Counted from the stretch's first letter, positions 8,007 to 16,156 are shown. The stretch: 64,000 bases of DNA from Acetobacterium fimetarium (GCF_014284475.1 NZ_WJBC01000009.1:53877-117876), one strand, 5' to 3'. Notes: generated from the letters alone by a model not told the origin. Numbers and translations are program-made.

Positions 8007-8384
8007 ATGACCATAACAGAAGTTAGTAAAAAATATGATATTTCGCAGGATACCCTGCGTTATTATGAGCGGATTGGATTGATACCGGCAGTGAACCGTA
8101 GAAAAAATGGGATTCGGGACTATACAGAAGAATCCTGCGGATGGATTGAGTTGGCAAAATGTATGCGTTCGGCCGGGATTCCCATTGAGGCCCTGATTGA
8201 ATATTGTGCACTTACTCAGCAGGGCGACTCGACGATCGGTGCCAGAAAAGAACTTTTGGTTGAAGAGCGAAGAAAGCTTCTGGAAAAAATGGAAGACATG
8301 CAAAAAACCATGGACAAGCTCAATTACAAAATCGATCGATATGAAAAGGCCGAAGTTACCGGGGTTTTGTCCTGGGACAAATAG
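8007..8384 (+). CDS. MerR-family regulator
   Basis: 125 residues with the MerR winged helix (MTITEVSKKYDISQDTLRYYERIGLIPAVNR), the wing RKNGIRDYTEESCGWIELAKCMRSAGIPIEALIEY, and a long dimerisation coiled coil (ARKELLVEERRKLLEKMEDMQKTMDKL). The effector region is short and ends without a cysteine-rich tail, as in AdhR/NmlR-type regulators that respond to aldehydes or electrophiles. It lies 27 bases after the reductase fragment under promoter B. It is a natural candidate to activate the five 19-bp-spacer promoters nearby. Confidence 0.88.
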   Translation: MTITEVSKKYDISQDTLRYYERIGLIPAVNRRKNGIRDYTEESCGWIELAKCMRSAGIPIEALIEYCALTQQGDSTIGARKELLVEERRKLLEKMEDMQKTMDKLNYKIDRYEKAEVTGVLSWDK

Positions 8385-8420
8385 ATCTTAATGAGTGACT
8401 GAAGCATATGCACATTGTTA

Positions 8421-8455
8421 AAATCTCCGCACCTTAAATGGTTGGAGATTTTTTT
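8421..8455 (+). terminator. Intrinsic terminator after merR
   Basis: The stem AAATCTCC/GGAGATTT (8421-8428 with 8444-8451) is followed by a T run. Confidence 0.85.
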
Positions 8456-8469
8456 GAAAATAAAAGATA

Positions 8470-8500
8470 TTGACTTGGTGTAAAGTTCAGATGGTACTAT
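8470..8500 (+). promoter_or_regulatory. MerR-type promoter C (before an intact aldo/keto reductase)
   Basis: TTGACT (8470-8475), a 19-base spacer and TACTAT (8495-8500). The dyad is less perfect than at the other sites (TTGGTGTAAAGTTCAG). Confidence 0.7.
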
Positions 8501-8590
8501 AATATTAGTAGACAAATAATCCAATATAGATATATTTGACTAAATAGTCTGTCACAGATTGTTTAAATCTAAAATTAGGGAGATTGAAAG

Positions 8591-9748
8591 ATGTTGTATC
8601 GAAAATTCGGAAAAACAAATGAAGAAGTTTCTGTTTTAGGGTTTGGTTGTATGCGCTTACCTGTTATCGACGGGGTTCAATCGAATATCGATGATGAAAA
8701 AGCCATTGAAATGCTGCGATACGCCATTGACCATGGGGTTAATTATATTGATACGGCCTATCCTTATCACGGCAACGGTTCTGACAAAGGGGGAGCGAGC
8801 GAACCTTTCGTGGCCAGGGCATTAAAGGATGGCTATCGGGAACGGGTAAATCTGGCAACAAAACTGCCGGTGTGGATGGTTCAGACCAGAGCTGATATGG
8901 AGCGATTATTAGATGAGCAGCTTAAACGGCTGGAAACTGATACAATCGATTTTTACCTGCTGCATGGACTGAATAAGAGTTTCTGGCAAAACATGGCAAA
9001 ACTGAACGTCGGTGAATTTCTGGATCAGGCAATCAAAGACGGTAAAATCAAACATGCTGGTTTTTCTTTTCATGATGACTTTGATTTATTCGTCGAAATT
9101 ATCGATGCTTATGACTGGTCTTTTTGTCAAATCCAATACAATTATCTGGATGAAAACTACCAGGCCGGTACAAAAGGATTAGAATATGCTGCCAGCAAGG
9201 GAATGGGGGTTACCATCATGGAACCCATCAGAGGCGGCGCTCTGGTCGACAAATTACCCAATGAAGTTTTAGACGTCTGGAAGGAAGCACCAATCAAAAG
9301 AACCCCGGCCCAGTGGGCACTCAGGTGGGTTATGAATCATCCCGAGGTATCAGTGGTCCTCAGCGGCATGAATGAGATGGCGCAGGTGGTTGAGAATATC
9401 AATACGGCAAACGAAGGTGTCGCCAATTCCTTAACGGACGAAGAACTGGCGTTAGTGGATTTTGCCAAGAAAACAATCAAAGAAAAAATGAAGGTCAACT
9501 GTACGGGCTGCCGCTATTGTATGCCGTGTCCAAACGGGGTCGATATACCAGGACATTTTGCTCTTTATAACAATGCCTATCTATTTGATATGCTCCCCAA
9601 GGCCAAAGGTCAATATGGGATGATGTTTCCGCAAGCGGCCAAGGCGTCGAATTGTGTTGAATGTGGAAAATGTGAAGAACATTGTCCCCAGAACATTGCT
9701 ATTATCCAGGAGTTGAAAAATGTCCGAGCAGTTTTAGAATCAAATTGA
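8591..9748 (+). CDS. Ferredoxin-domain aldo/keto reductase
   Basis: 385 residues. The TIM-barrel part carries the aldo/keto reductase residues: Asp and Tyr in NYIDTAYPYH, Lys in LATKLP, His in LLHG. A C-terminal cysteine-rich domain follows (CTGCRYCMPCPNG, then CVECGKCEEHCPQN), the pattern of a 4Fe-4S binding region. Such oxidoreductases are common in anaerobes; the substrate is unknown and is probably a small aldehyde or ketone. It is a single gene between MerR-type promoter C and a terminator, so expression probably follows the MerR signal. Confidence 0.9.
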   Translation: MLYRKFGKTNEEVSVLGFGCMRLPVIDGVQSNIDDEKAIEMLRYAIDHGVNYIDTAYPYHGNGSDKGGASEPFVARALKDGYRERVNLATKLPVWMVQTRADMERLLDEQLKRLETDTIDFYLLHGLNKSFWQNMAKLNVGEFLDQAIKDGKIKHAGFSFHDDFDLFVEIIDAYDWSFCQIQYNYLDENYQAGTKGLEYAASKGMGVTIMEPIRGGALVDKLPNEVLDVWKEAPIKRTPAQWALRWVMNHPEVSVVLSGMNEMAQVVENINTANEGVANSLTDEELALVDFAKKTIKEKMKVNCTGCRYCMPCPNGVDIPGHFALYNNAYLFDMLPKAKGQYGMMFPQAAKASNCVECGKCEEHCPQNIAIIQELKNVRAVLESN

Positions 9749-9757
9749 TAGTTGATA

Positions 9758-9792
9758 AAAACTCCGTATCTTAAAGGTACGGAGTTTTTTTT
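9758..9792 (+). terminator. Intrinsic terminator after the reductase
   Basis: The stem AAACTCCGTA/TACGGAGTTT (9758-9767 with 9778-9787) is followed by T's. Confidence 0.88.
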
Positions 9793-9812
9793 AAGAAAAG
9801 AATAAATAGGTA

Positions 9813-9843
9813 TTGACTTGAAGTGAACTCCAAGTGATAAAGT
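9813..9843 (+). promoter_or_regulatory. MerR-type promoter D (before larB)
   Basis: TTGACT (9813-9818), a 19-base spacer with dyad CTTGAAGT/ACTCCAAG, and TAAAGT (9838-9843), about 46 bases before the larB start. Confidence 0.8.
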
Positions 9844-9889
9844 ATAAGATAATATCAATGAGATAAAACAAGTAAAACCAGAGGTGGAC

Positions 9890-10443
9890 ATGGAAACACA
9901 GGAAATATTAAAAAAAGTAAAAACGGGCGAGATCTCTGTGGAAGAAGCAGAGCTTTTTTTTCGCAGGCAGCCCTTTGAAGAAATGGGTTATGCCAAACTG
10001 GATACTCACCGAAAGATGCGGTCCGGTTTTGCCGAGGTGATCTTCTGCAGCGGCAAGGCAGATGATCATCTGCTGAATATATTTGGAAAACTATACGAAG
10101 AAGATGGAGAGGTGATGGGAACTCGGGCCTCGCAGCATCAATATCAAATGATCAAAGCAGCCTATCCGGAAGTTGTGTACGATGAAATATCCCGGATTAT
10201 CAAAATAGAAAAACCCGACAAGAAGCGCGTGGGGAAAATTGCCGTCTGTTCGGCGGGCTGGTAGACAAGCCGGTCATCGGTGTGCCCACCTCGATCGGGT
10301 ATGGCGCCAGTCTGGGTGGCATCTCGGCGCTGCTGACGATGATCAACTCCTGTGCCAATGGTATCTCGGTGGTCAACATCGATAACGGCTACGGTGCGGG
10401 TTACACGGCCACCCAGATTAACCGATTGGGCGTGCGATCATGA
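9890..10443 (+). pseudogene. larB: LarB (nickel-pincer cofactor carboxylase), internally deleted
   Basis: LarB carboxylates and hydrolyses nicotinic acid adenine dinucleotide in synthesis of the nickel-pincer cofactor of lactate racemase. The first 124 codons match the LarB N-terminus ([45 protein letters not shown]) and then hit TAG at 10262. In another frame from 10252 the C-terminus continues as [23 protein letters not shown] and [18 protein letters not shown], ending at 10443. Roughly 80-90 residues of the AIR-carboxylase-like core are missing. The join falls in GGCGGGCT (10252-10259), which fits both sides, so a microhomology-type deletion is likely. Confidence 0.88.
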
Positions 10444-10631
10444 GTCAGACTTTATATCTGGAATGCTATTCCGGTATCAGTGGCGATATGACCGTTGCGG
10501 CACTCCTGGATCTGGGAGCGGATCAGCAGGTGCTCGAGACGGCCCTGAAAAGTCTGTCCATGACACTTCATTCCGGGGTCATTGCATGTATTGCGTCATT
10601 GCGCCCCCTGTTCAAAAAAGATTATCTCTAG
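10440..10631 (+). pseudogene. larC: LarC (nickel insertion), 5' fragment
   Basis: Starts with ATGA overlapping the end of larB, as in intact lar operons. The first about 40 residues (LYLECYSGISGDMTVAALLDLGAD...VLETALKSL) are the LarC N-terminus. The protein then runs into about 20 unrelated residues and stops, whereas LarC is about 400 residues long. An alternative frame here (HDTSFRGHCMYCVIAPPVQ) was not recognised. larE and larA are not in the window. The Lar pathway cannot work from this locus. Confidence 0.8.
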
Positions 10632-10652
10632 GACAAACGGGTTTTAAAATGA

Positions 10653-11102
10653 TTATTGATTCTTTTTGGCAGGGTCGATGAATTTCCGGTAATGCTCCGG
10701 GAAGTCTTCAAGCGCCATTGTATCAAAAACGGTGCAGGTGCCCGCATCTTTCGCGGTTTGATAATACCAGCATTTAAAATTGAGCATATCAAGCATCTCC
10801 TGCATTTCTTGCATTTGTTGAACGACGGAATCCCGCTGCGATCCCATAATTGCTAGACGATCATCGATGGTGCTATCTCCTTCCATACAGCAGTCCATGA
10901 AATGTTTGATGCCCTTGATGGACATCCCGGTTTTCTTCAGACAATCAATCATTTTTAACCAGGACATATCTTCATCTCTGAACATTCGAATCCCGCTGCC
11001 AGATCGCTCGAGAAAAGGCAATAATCCCTCTTTATCATAATATCTTAATGTCGAAGGGGTCACATTAAGTTGCTTGGCGGCTTCGCCGACGGTATAAATC
11101 AT
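10653..11102 (-). CDS. MerR-family regulator
   Basis: 149 residues from ATG 11102, which has GGGAGG well placed upstream (an ATG at 11150 does not). MerR helix-turn-helix MIYTVGEAAKQLNVTPSTLRYYDKEGLLPF, wing GIRMFRDEDMSWLKMIDCLKKTGMSIKGI, then the dimerisation helix QRDSVVQQMQEMQEMLDMLNFK. The tail has two cysteines (KCWYYQTAKDAGTC) that could sense thiol-reactive compounds; this is inference. Divergent from the acetyltransferase at 11257. MerR-type promoter E lies inside its 5' leader, allowing cross-regulation. Confidence 0.9.
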   Translation of the reverse strand: MIYTVGEAAKQLNVTPSTLRYYDKEGLLPFLERSGSGIRMFRDEDMSWLKMIDCLKKTGMSIKGIKHFMDCCMEGDSTIDDRLAIMGSQRDSVVQQMQEMQEMLDMLNFKCWYYQTAKDAGTCTVFDTMALEDFPEHYRKFIDPAKKNQ

Positions 11103-11134
11103 AATAATTCCTCCCAAAATTTTCAAAAAAAAGC

Positions 11135-11165
11135 TTGACTTAAAGTTCACTTTAGGTTGTACAAT
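11135..11165 (+). promoter_or_regulatory. MerR-type promoter E (before the acetyltransferase)
   Basis: TTGACT (11135-11140), a 19-base spacer with dyad TAAAGT/ACTTTA, and TACAAT (11160-11165). Confidence 0.82.
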
Positions 11166-11186
11166 GGTGTCGAAGTTATTGAACAG

Positions 11187-11215
11187 AGTATAGCATATTC
11201 AGAATCGGAATTCAA
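11187..11215 (-). promoter_or_regulatory. Sigma-A promoter for the divergent merR
   Basis: Reading leftward: TTGAAT (11215-11210), 17 bases, TATACT (11192-11187). Its transcript crosses the promoter E dyad before reaching the merR start, so bound MerR could block its own gene. Confidence 0.65.
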
Positions 11216-11256
11216 TAGATGTAATAAATTAAAAAATAGAATCAATGAGGTAAAAA

Positions 11257-11835
11257 ATGGATATTAATAATTTCCTGGAACAGTTGAATCGGGGAACGGT
11301 GGTTGAAGGTGGCTCGGAAGTGCATATGATGATGCATACCATCTCACAGGAAGCATTGAAACTGACGGCAGAGCTCAATGGCAGCTATCATCCGCCGGAA
11401 GAAATCCGCGAAATTTTTTCCCGACTGGCGGGTAAACCAGTAGATGATACTTTTGGATTGTTTCCGCCATTTTCTACCGATTGTGGTAAAAATATTCACG
11501 TCGGCAAAAATGTGTTTATCAATTCAGGTTGCCGTTTTCAGGATCAGGGCGGCATCTTTATTGGTGACGGAGTTCTGATCGGCCCAAATGTGGTGTTAGC
11601 CACCCTCAACCACGATATTAATCCGCAAAAACGCGGAGATATGTATCCGGCTCCGATTCGAATTGGCAATAATGTCTGGATTGGTGCCCAGGCCACGGTG
11701 CTTCCCGGGATTACCATTGGTGATGGGGCCATTGTTGCGGCCGGAGCGGTGGTAACTAAAGATGTGCCGGCTAATGTGATTGCCGGCGGAGTCCCGGCAA
11801 AGATCATCAAAAAGATTGAAGTTAATCAGAAATAA
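11257..11835 (+). CDS. Maltose/galactoside-type O-acetyltransferase (left-handed beta helix)
   Basis: 192 residues. An N-terminal helical cap is followed by hexapeptide repeats of a left-handed parallel beta helix ([68 protein letters not shown]). The catalytic-type His is in LNHDI. It transfers acetyl from acetyl-CoA to a sugar or related acceptor; the true acceptor is unknown. The first gene under promoter E, it is probably cotranscribed with the aldo/keto reductase 30 bases downstream. Confidence 0.88.
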   Translation: MDINNFLEQLNRGTVVEGGSEVHMMMHTISQEALKLTAELNGSYHPPEEIREIFSRLAGKPVDDTFGLFPPFSTDCGKNIHVGKNVFINSGCRFQDQGGIFIGDGVLIGPNVVLATLNHDINPQKRGDMYPAPIRIGNNVWIGAQATVLPGITIGDGAIVAAGAVVTKDVPANVIAGGVPAKIIKKIEVNQK

Positions 11836-11865
11836 ATTGCGTATTCGCAAAAAAATGGAGAAAAA

Positions 11866-13005
11866 ATGATTTATCAGGATTTTCAAGACAAAAAACTATC
11901 GGCATTGGGTTTTGGGGCCATGCGATTGCCCATTATTGGCGAGGGCTTTGATGCCCCGGTCAATGAGGAAGAAGCGGCAAAGATGGTGGATGTTGCCACC
12001 AAAAATGGGATCAATTATTTTGATACGGCCTATGGCTATCACGCCGGAGCATCCGAGCGGGTGATGGGACAGATTCTTCGCAACTATCCCCGGGATAGTT
12101 ACTATTTAGCCAGCAAGTTTCCCGGCCATGAGGTCAGAGAGAGTTGGGATCCGAAAGCACAGTTTGAGGAGCAGCTGGAAAAATGTGGGGTCGACTATTT
12201 TGACTTTTATTTGCTTCACAATGTCTATGAGCGGAATATCGACGTCTATTTTGACGAACGTTGGGGAATCGTTGAGTATCTGATTGAACAAAAGAAAAAC
12301 GGCCGGATCAAGCATCTGGGCTTCTCCACGCATGGCTTGTTGCCGACGATTGAGCGTTTTATTGAACGCTACGGAGAGCACATGGAGTTTTGCCAGATCC
12401 AGCTGAATTACCTGGATTGGAAGCTGCAGAAAGCCAATGAAATTTATCAGATGCTGGTAGAAAAGAATATCCCAATTTGGGTGATGGAACCGGTGCGTGG
12501 TGGCGCCCTCGCCAGTGTTTCGGATGAAATGACCGTTAAACTCCGAAATCTGCGTCCTGATGAAAGTACAGCTGCCTGGGCATTTCGTTTTCTCCAGGGG
12601 CTTCCCGGGGTAAAGGTGATTCTCTCCGGGATGTCAAACATCGAACAGGTAAAAGATAATCTAAAAACCTTTGAAGCCTTAAAACCCATGACCGAAGCGG
12701 AAGTCGCCGTGATTGAAGAAATCAGAGACAGCATGCTGAAGATGCTGCCCTGTACAGCCTGTAAATATTGCTGTTCCGAGTGTCCGCAAGAACTGGATAT
12801 TCCGACGCTGCTCCATCACTATAATGATCACAAATTTCAGCCGGGCTTTATTGCGCCGATGGCGATTGCCGGAATGGACGAGGAAAAACGTCCGGGTGCC
12901 TGCATTGACTGCGGCCAGTGTAAACAGGTCTGCCCGCAGAATATTGACATTCCGGCAGCCCTGAAAGATTTCCAAAAGATGCTCGATGAAGCACCAGCCT
13001 GGTAG
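11866..13005 (+). CDS. Ferredoxin-domain aldo/keto reductase
   Basis: 379 residues, a paralogue of the gene at 8591. Aldo/keto reductase residues: NYFDTAYGYH (Asp, Tyr), LASKFP (Lys) and LLHN (His). C-terminal clusters CTACKYCCSECPQ and CIDCGQCKQVCPQN are typical of 4Fe-4S binding. GGAG precedes the ATG 30 bases after the acetyltransferase, so both genes share promoter E. The substrate is unknown; shared MerR control suggests detoxification or reduction of a small carbonyl compound. Confidence 0.9.
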   Translation: MIYQDFQDKKLSALGFGAMRLPIIGEGFDAPVNEEEAAKMVDVATKNGINYFDTAYGYHAGASERVMGQILRNYPRDSYYLASKFPGHEVRESWDPKAQFEEQLEKCGVDYFDFYLLHNVYERNIDVYFDERWGIVEYLIEQKKNGRIKHLGFSTHGLLPTIERFIERYGEHMEFCQIQLNYLDWKLQKANEIYQMLVEKNIPIWVMEPVRGGALASVSDEMTVKLRNLRPDESTAAWAFRFLQGLPGVKVILSGMSNIEQVKDNLKTFEALKPMTEAEVAVIEEIRDSMLKMLPCTACKYCCSECPQELDIPTLLHHYNDHKFQPGFIAPMAIAGMDEEKRPGACIDCGQCKQVCPQNIDIPAALKDFQKMLDEAPAW

Positions 13006-13061
13006 ATGCTGTCCGGGAAATATGTTAAAATGAATAAAAGCTTTTAAGGGAGAAGAAACTG

Positions 13062-13538
13062 ATGATACATGAATTTGGACCGGTTTACGATAAAAAATCA
13101 AGAATTCTGATCTTGGGGTCGTTCCCGTCAGTAAAGTCACGGGAGGTCAGCTTTTATTATCAGCATCCCCAGAACCGCTTCTGGAAGGTCGTCAGTGCGC
13201 TTGTCGGCGTTCCGGTGCCTGAAACGATAGCAGAACAAAAGGCGATGCTTCTAAAAAGCAATATTGCCATCTGGGATGTGATCTATTCCTGCGACATCAA
13301 TGGTTCAAGTGACAGTTCGATCAAAAATGTGGTACCGAACGAAATTGAAAAGGTGTTGAATGAGGCCAATATTGAAGCCATTTATGCCAACGGCGGCAAG
13401 GCCGATGAGCTGTATACCCGTTATTGTTTTGAGCGGACCAATCGAAAGATCATTAAGCTGCCCTCCACAAGTCCCGCCAATGCGAGATACTCCCTGGAGA
13501 AACTGATTGAATGCTGGAAAAAAGAAATCAGCCTGTAA
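13062..13538 (+). CDS. DNA-deoxyinosine glycosylase (UDG superfamily, family 6)
   Basis: 158 residues. The uracil-DNA glycosylase fold signature is visible: ILILGSFPSVKSREVSFYYQHPQNRFWKV at the N-terminus (Asn in HPQNRFW is the typical catalytic Asn of hypoxanthine-DNA glycosylases), NIAIWDVIYSCDINGSSDSSI in the middle and LPSTSPANA near the end. It should remove hypoxanthine from deaminated DNA as the first step of base excision repair. It ends at a large shared hairpin with the convergent selD. Confidence 0.88.
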   Translation: MIHEFGPVYDKKSRILILGSFPSVKSREVSFYYQHPQNRFWKVVSALVGVPVPETIAEQKAMLLKSNIAIWDVIYSCDINGSSDSSIKNVVPNEIEKVLNEANIEAIYANGGKADELYTRYCFERTNRKIIKLPSTSPANARYSLEKLIECWKKEISL

Positions 13539-13559
13539 CCGGAATCGAAAGATAAATCT

Positions 13560-13616
13560 GAACATAAAACAACAAAAGAGACAGCATCCGTTGTCTCTTT
13601 TTGTTGTTTTATGTTC
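13560..13616. terminator. Bidirectional terminator between convergent genes
   Basis: A 24-bp stem (13560-13583 with 13592-13616, one bulged T) around an 8-base loop. Its arms are A-rich and T-rich, giving T tracts for both directions. Confidence 0.9.
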
Positions 13617-13627
13617 TTGAGAAAGCA

Positions 13628-14665
13628 TCAATCGATGATGATTGAGGAAGATTCGTATTTTGTAACATGTCCCACAACGGCGGCACAGGGGATCGCGTCT
13701 TTTAGTTCCCGGATCAGAGCGGCGGAATCCTTCTCACTGACAGCAATCAGCAGTCCACCGGAGGTTTGGGGGTCATACATAATATCCTGCATGGCGACGG
13801 AAACATTTTTTGATGCCGTCACGCCCTGCTCGGCATAATCCCGATTGCGGTAGGCTCCTGCCGGAATCATACCCATTTCGGCCAGACTGTAGGCTTCCGG
13901 ATGATAGGGGACTGCGCTGCTGTCCAGATGGATGGTCAAATGACTCCCTTGCGCCATTTCGTAGGTATGGCCAAGCAGGGCAAAACCGGTGATGTCGGTG
14001 CAGCCGTGAATTTCATATTTTACCATGATATCCCGTGCGGCCTTATTTAAAGTGGCCATTTGTTCATAAATGCGTTTTAAAACTGGCTCACCGACCATGT
14101 TGGCTTTGGCGGAAGTTGTCAGGATTCCGATCCCGAGCGGCTTCGTCAGAATAAGCACATCGCCTTCTTTGGCAGCGGAATTTCTTAATACCCGCTGGGG
14201 GTGGACGAATCCGGAGACCGACAATCCGTATTTGGGTTCAACATCCTCAATGGTATGACCGCCCGTAATGATTGCGCCGGCTTCATAGGCTTTCTCATAA
14301 CCGCCGCGCAGAATCGAATAAATGGTATCCTGGCTCATCTCTTTGGTGACACCCATAATATTCATCGCCAGTTTCGGTTCACCACCCATTGCATAAATAT
14401 CGCTTAATGCATTGGTCGCCGCAATCTGGCCAAACATGAAGGGATCATCGACGATCGGGGGAAAAAAATCAAGGGTCTGCACCAGGGCCAGCTCGTCATT
14501 GATGACATAGACGGATGCGTCATCGCTTTTGTCGAAGCCGACAATCAGCTGCGGATCGTGCCGGGTCGGCAATTTATCTAAAATTTCGGCTAAGGTACCG
14601 GCGCCGACTTTGGCCCCGCAACCGGCACAACTTGCCAATTTTGTCAATTTTACTTCTGTTTCCAT
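13628..14665 (-). CDS. selD: Selenide, water dikinase
   Basis: 345 residues. SelD makes selenophosphate from selenide and ATP, the selenium donor for selenocysteine and selenouridine. Seen: the glycine-rich start LASCAGCGAKVGAG with the catalytic position occupied by Cys, not selenocysteine; VGFDKSDDASVY; DFFPPIVDDPFMFGQIAATNALSDIYAMGG; ITGGHTIED; and MYDPQTSGGLLIAV. The start at 14665 is chosen for its AGGAAAGG ribosome binding site; the upstream extension to 14749 overlaps the previous gene. It follows the CC/Se-motif gene and is likely in its operon. Confidence 0.95.
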   Translation of the reverse strand: METEVKLTKLASCAGCGAKVGAGTLAEILDKLPTRHDPQLIVGFDKSDDASVYVINDELALVQTLDFFPPIVDDPFMFGQIAATNALSDIYAMGGEPKLAMNIMGVTKEMSQDTIYSILRGGYEKAYEAGAIITGGHTIEDVEPKYGLSVSGFVHPQRVLRNSAAKEGDVLILTKPLGIGILTTSAKANMVGEPVLKRIYEQMATLNKAARDIMVKYEIHGCTDITGFALLGHTYEMAQGSHLTIHLDSSAVPYHPEAYSLAEMGMIPAGAYRNRDYAEQGVTASKNVSVAMQDIMYDPQTSGGLLIAVSEKDSAALIRELKDAIPCAAVVGHVTKYESSSIIID

Positions 14666-14693
14666 AAAAACCTTTCCTGTGGATACGGCAGAT

Positions 14694-15023
14694 TTAATAT
14701 TTTTTCTTATCCTTATCCCATGTTTTTTCTTTGTAGGCAAGAATGCCATTCACAGCCAGTGACTTGCGTCCTAAAAAATTGCGCAGTTTGATCGTAACGT
14801 TTTCAGTTTCTTTGTTGATCACCTTTTTGGGAAGATATAATGTCATTTCATCTTTTTCAAAAGGAGCATACATGTTGCTGTAAGTCGGTTTTCCCAGTTT
14901 GACGACCGGTACAAAAACAGGACCTGAACAGCACCCCCCACGATTGGCCATTTCGATATAAATATCCCGAGTCTGTTTTGAATTCAGATATTCTTTGACG
15001 CCTTGTTTAATTTCTATATTTAT
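14694..15023 (-). CDS. CC/Se-motif family protein with apparent ATA start
   Basis: The RGGCCSGPVFVPVVKLGKP core matches the CC/Se-motif family, whose members carry Cys-Cys or Cys-Sec at this place. Here it is TGC-TGT, so Cys-Cys. Family-like sequence continues upstream of the first ATG (14951) as IEIKQGVKEYLNSK back to an in-frame TGA at 15044-15042. Between the TGA and residue ATG there is no ATG, GTG or TTG, yet GAGGTG (15036-15031) sits 7 bases before ATA 15023. Translation probably starts there (109 residues, MNIEIK...). If not, it starts at 14951 as an 85-residue stump. The role is unknown; adjacency to selD suggests selenium metabolism. Confidence 0.7.
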   Translation of the reverse strand: MNIEIKQGVKEYLNSKQTRDIYIEMANRGGCCSGPVFVPVVKLGKPTYSNMYAPFEKDEMTLYLPKKVINKETENVTIKLRNFLGRKSLAVNGILAYKEKTWDKDKKKY

Positions 15024-15197
15024 GATAATACACCTCTTTTCTCAACTTGTTTGCTAAATATGATATACTTAACCATATTATAACATTGTTTATTTAATTT
15101 TGTTGAATTTTGGAAATACAAAAAATATTTTATGCGAAGGATTTTCGAGAATCGAACGACTATCCTGATGAAACCCAGTGTGAAAGGAGTTTTACAG

Positions 15198-15605
15198 ATG
15201 AAAAATAAAGTAATAAAAATGATCGCCCTCATTTTGGGAAGTATGTTTCTGATGATCGGTCTGACCGCCTGCGAAGATAATCCGGTTATGAAGTTCGTCA
15301 TCGACAATCAGCCCTATGAAGAGCAGGCAGCGCTTGAACAGGCAGAAACACCGGCAGAATTTGCCGCCCAAGATGCGCTGTATGCCAGTATCTATTTCAT
15401 TGAGTCCCCCAAAGGCATGAAATATACCGCCAAATGGTTGCTGAATGATCAGGAAATCAAATCAGAAGAAAAAGCCATGCTTACGGATCAGCATGGGATC
15501 ATTGTCTATTCTCTGGAAGCCGACAAGGTGATGCCGGGAAATTTAACGTTTCAGGTTTTATACCGGGATAAGGTCGTAACGGAACAATCTTTCACCATAA
15601 AATGA
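15198..15605 (+). CDS. Small lipoprotein
   Basis: 135 residues starting at ATG 15198 behind AAGGAG. A signal peptide of about 20 hydrophobic residues ends in the lipobox LTAC, so the mature protein starts at the Cys of CEDN and is anchored in the membrane. The rest is a small beta-rich domain (ASIYFIESPKGMKYTAKWLLNDQEI, NLTFQVLYRDKVVTEQSF) that I do not recognise. It lies 9 bases before an ECF sigma gene and may be a sensor or a target of that system. Confidence 0.75.
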   Translation: MKNKVIKMIALILGSMFLMIGLTACEDNPVMKFVIDNQPYEEQAALEQAETPAEFAAQDALYASIYFIESPKGMKYTAKWLLNDQEIKSEEKAMLTDQHGIIVYSLEADKVMPGNLTFQVLYRDKVVTEQSFTIK

Positions 15606-15614
15606 GGTGGCGTT

Positions 15615-16154
15615 ATGCATGAAAGTGAAAAAGAGCAGCGCTTTTCCAAACTGTATGCAATCTATATCGACGAAATTTATCACTATGTTTTTCTGCGAAC
15701 CGGCCTGGATAAAGTGACTGCCGAAGATATTGCCAAGGAAATCTTTTTCGATGTTTTTAAAGGTTTGGATCGGTTTAAGGGCCTGTGTTCAGAGCGAACC
15801 TGGGTTTACCGAATAACCAAAAACAAGGTCTCCGATTTTTACCGGACCAAATACCGGCAGTGTATTGAAACATGCGGTATCAGCGACGAAATGGCGGATC
15901 AGATGATGGATCCCACGCAAAGTATCGAAATGAGAATAGAAGCATCGTTTCAAAGCCAGCAGATTCTAGAATGTCTGAAACAGCTGCCGGATCATTATAA
16001 AATGACGCTGCTGCTTAAATATGTCGACGGCAAAAGCATCAATGAGATTGCGAAAATGACGGAAAAATCCGATAAAGCAGTGGAAAGTATTTTGCAGCGG
16101 GCCAAAGCCGCCTTTATCAGGGCGTATCAGAAAATTCAGGAAGGTGAAGTTTAG
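15615..16154 (+). CDS. ECF-type RNA polymerase sigma factor
   Basis: 179 residues. Region 2 is SKLYAIYIDEIYHYVFLRTGL...AEDIAKEIFFDVFKGLDRFKG with RTWVYRITKNKVSDFYR (region 2.3-2.4). Region 4 is LPDHYKMTLLLKYVDGKSINEIAKMTEKSDKAVESILQRAKAAF. No regions 1.1 or 3 are present, as expected for extracytoplasmic-function sigma factors. It overlaps or nearly touches its neighbours, forming a four-gene operon with a lipoprotein and two membrane proteins. Target promoters are unknown. Confidence 0.9.
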   Translation: MHESEKEQRFSKLYAIYIDEIYHYVFLRTGLDKVTAEDIAKEIFFDVFKGLDRFKGLCSERTWVYRITKNKVSDFYRTKYRQCIETCGISDEMADQMMDPTQSIEMRIEASFQSQQILECLKQLPDHYKMTLLLKYVDGKSINEIAKMTEKSDKAVESILQRAKAAFIRAYQKIQEGEV

Positions 16155-16156
16155 TT

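Noticed and set aside
10352..10681. 109-residue frame across the larB end and larC fragment
   Set aside because: Another frame of the larB C-terminus; the recognised LarB/LarC sequence is in the other two frames.
14880..14951. Selenocysteine in the CC/Se-motif protein
   Set aside because: The motif codons are TGC TGT, not TGA; the copy in this window is the cysteine form.
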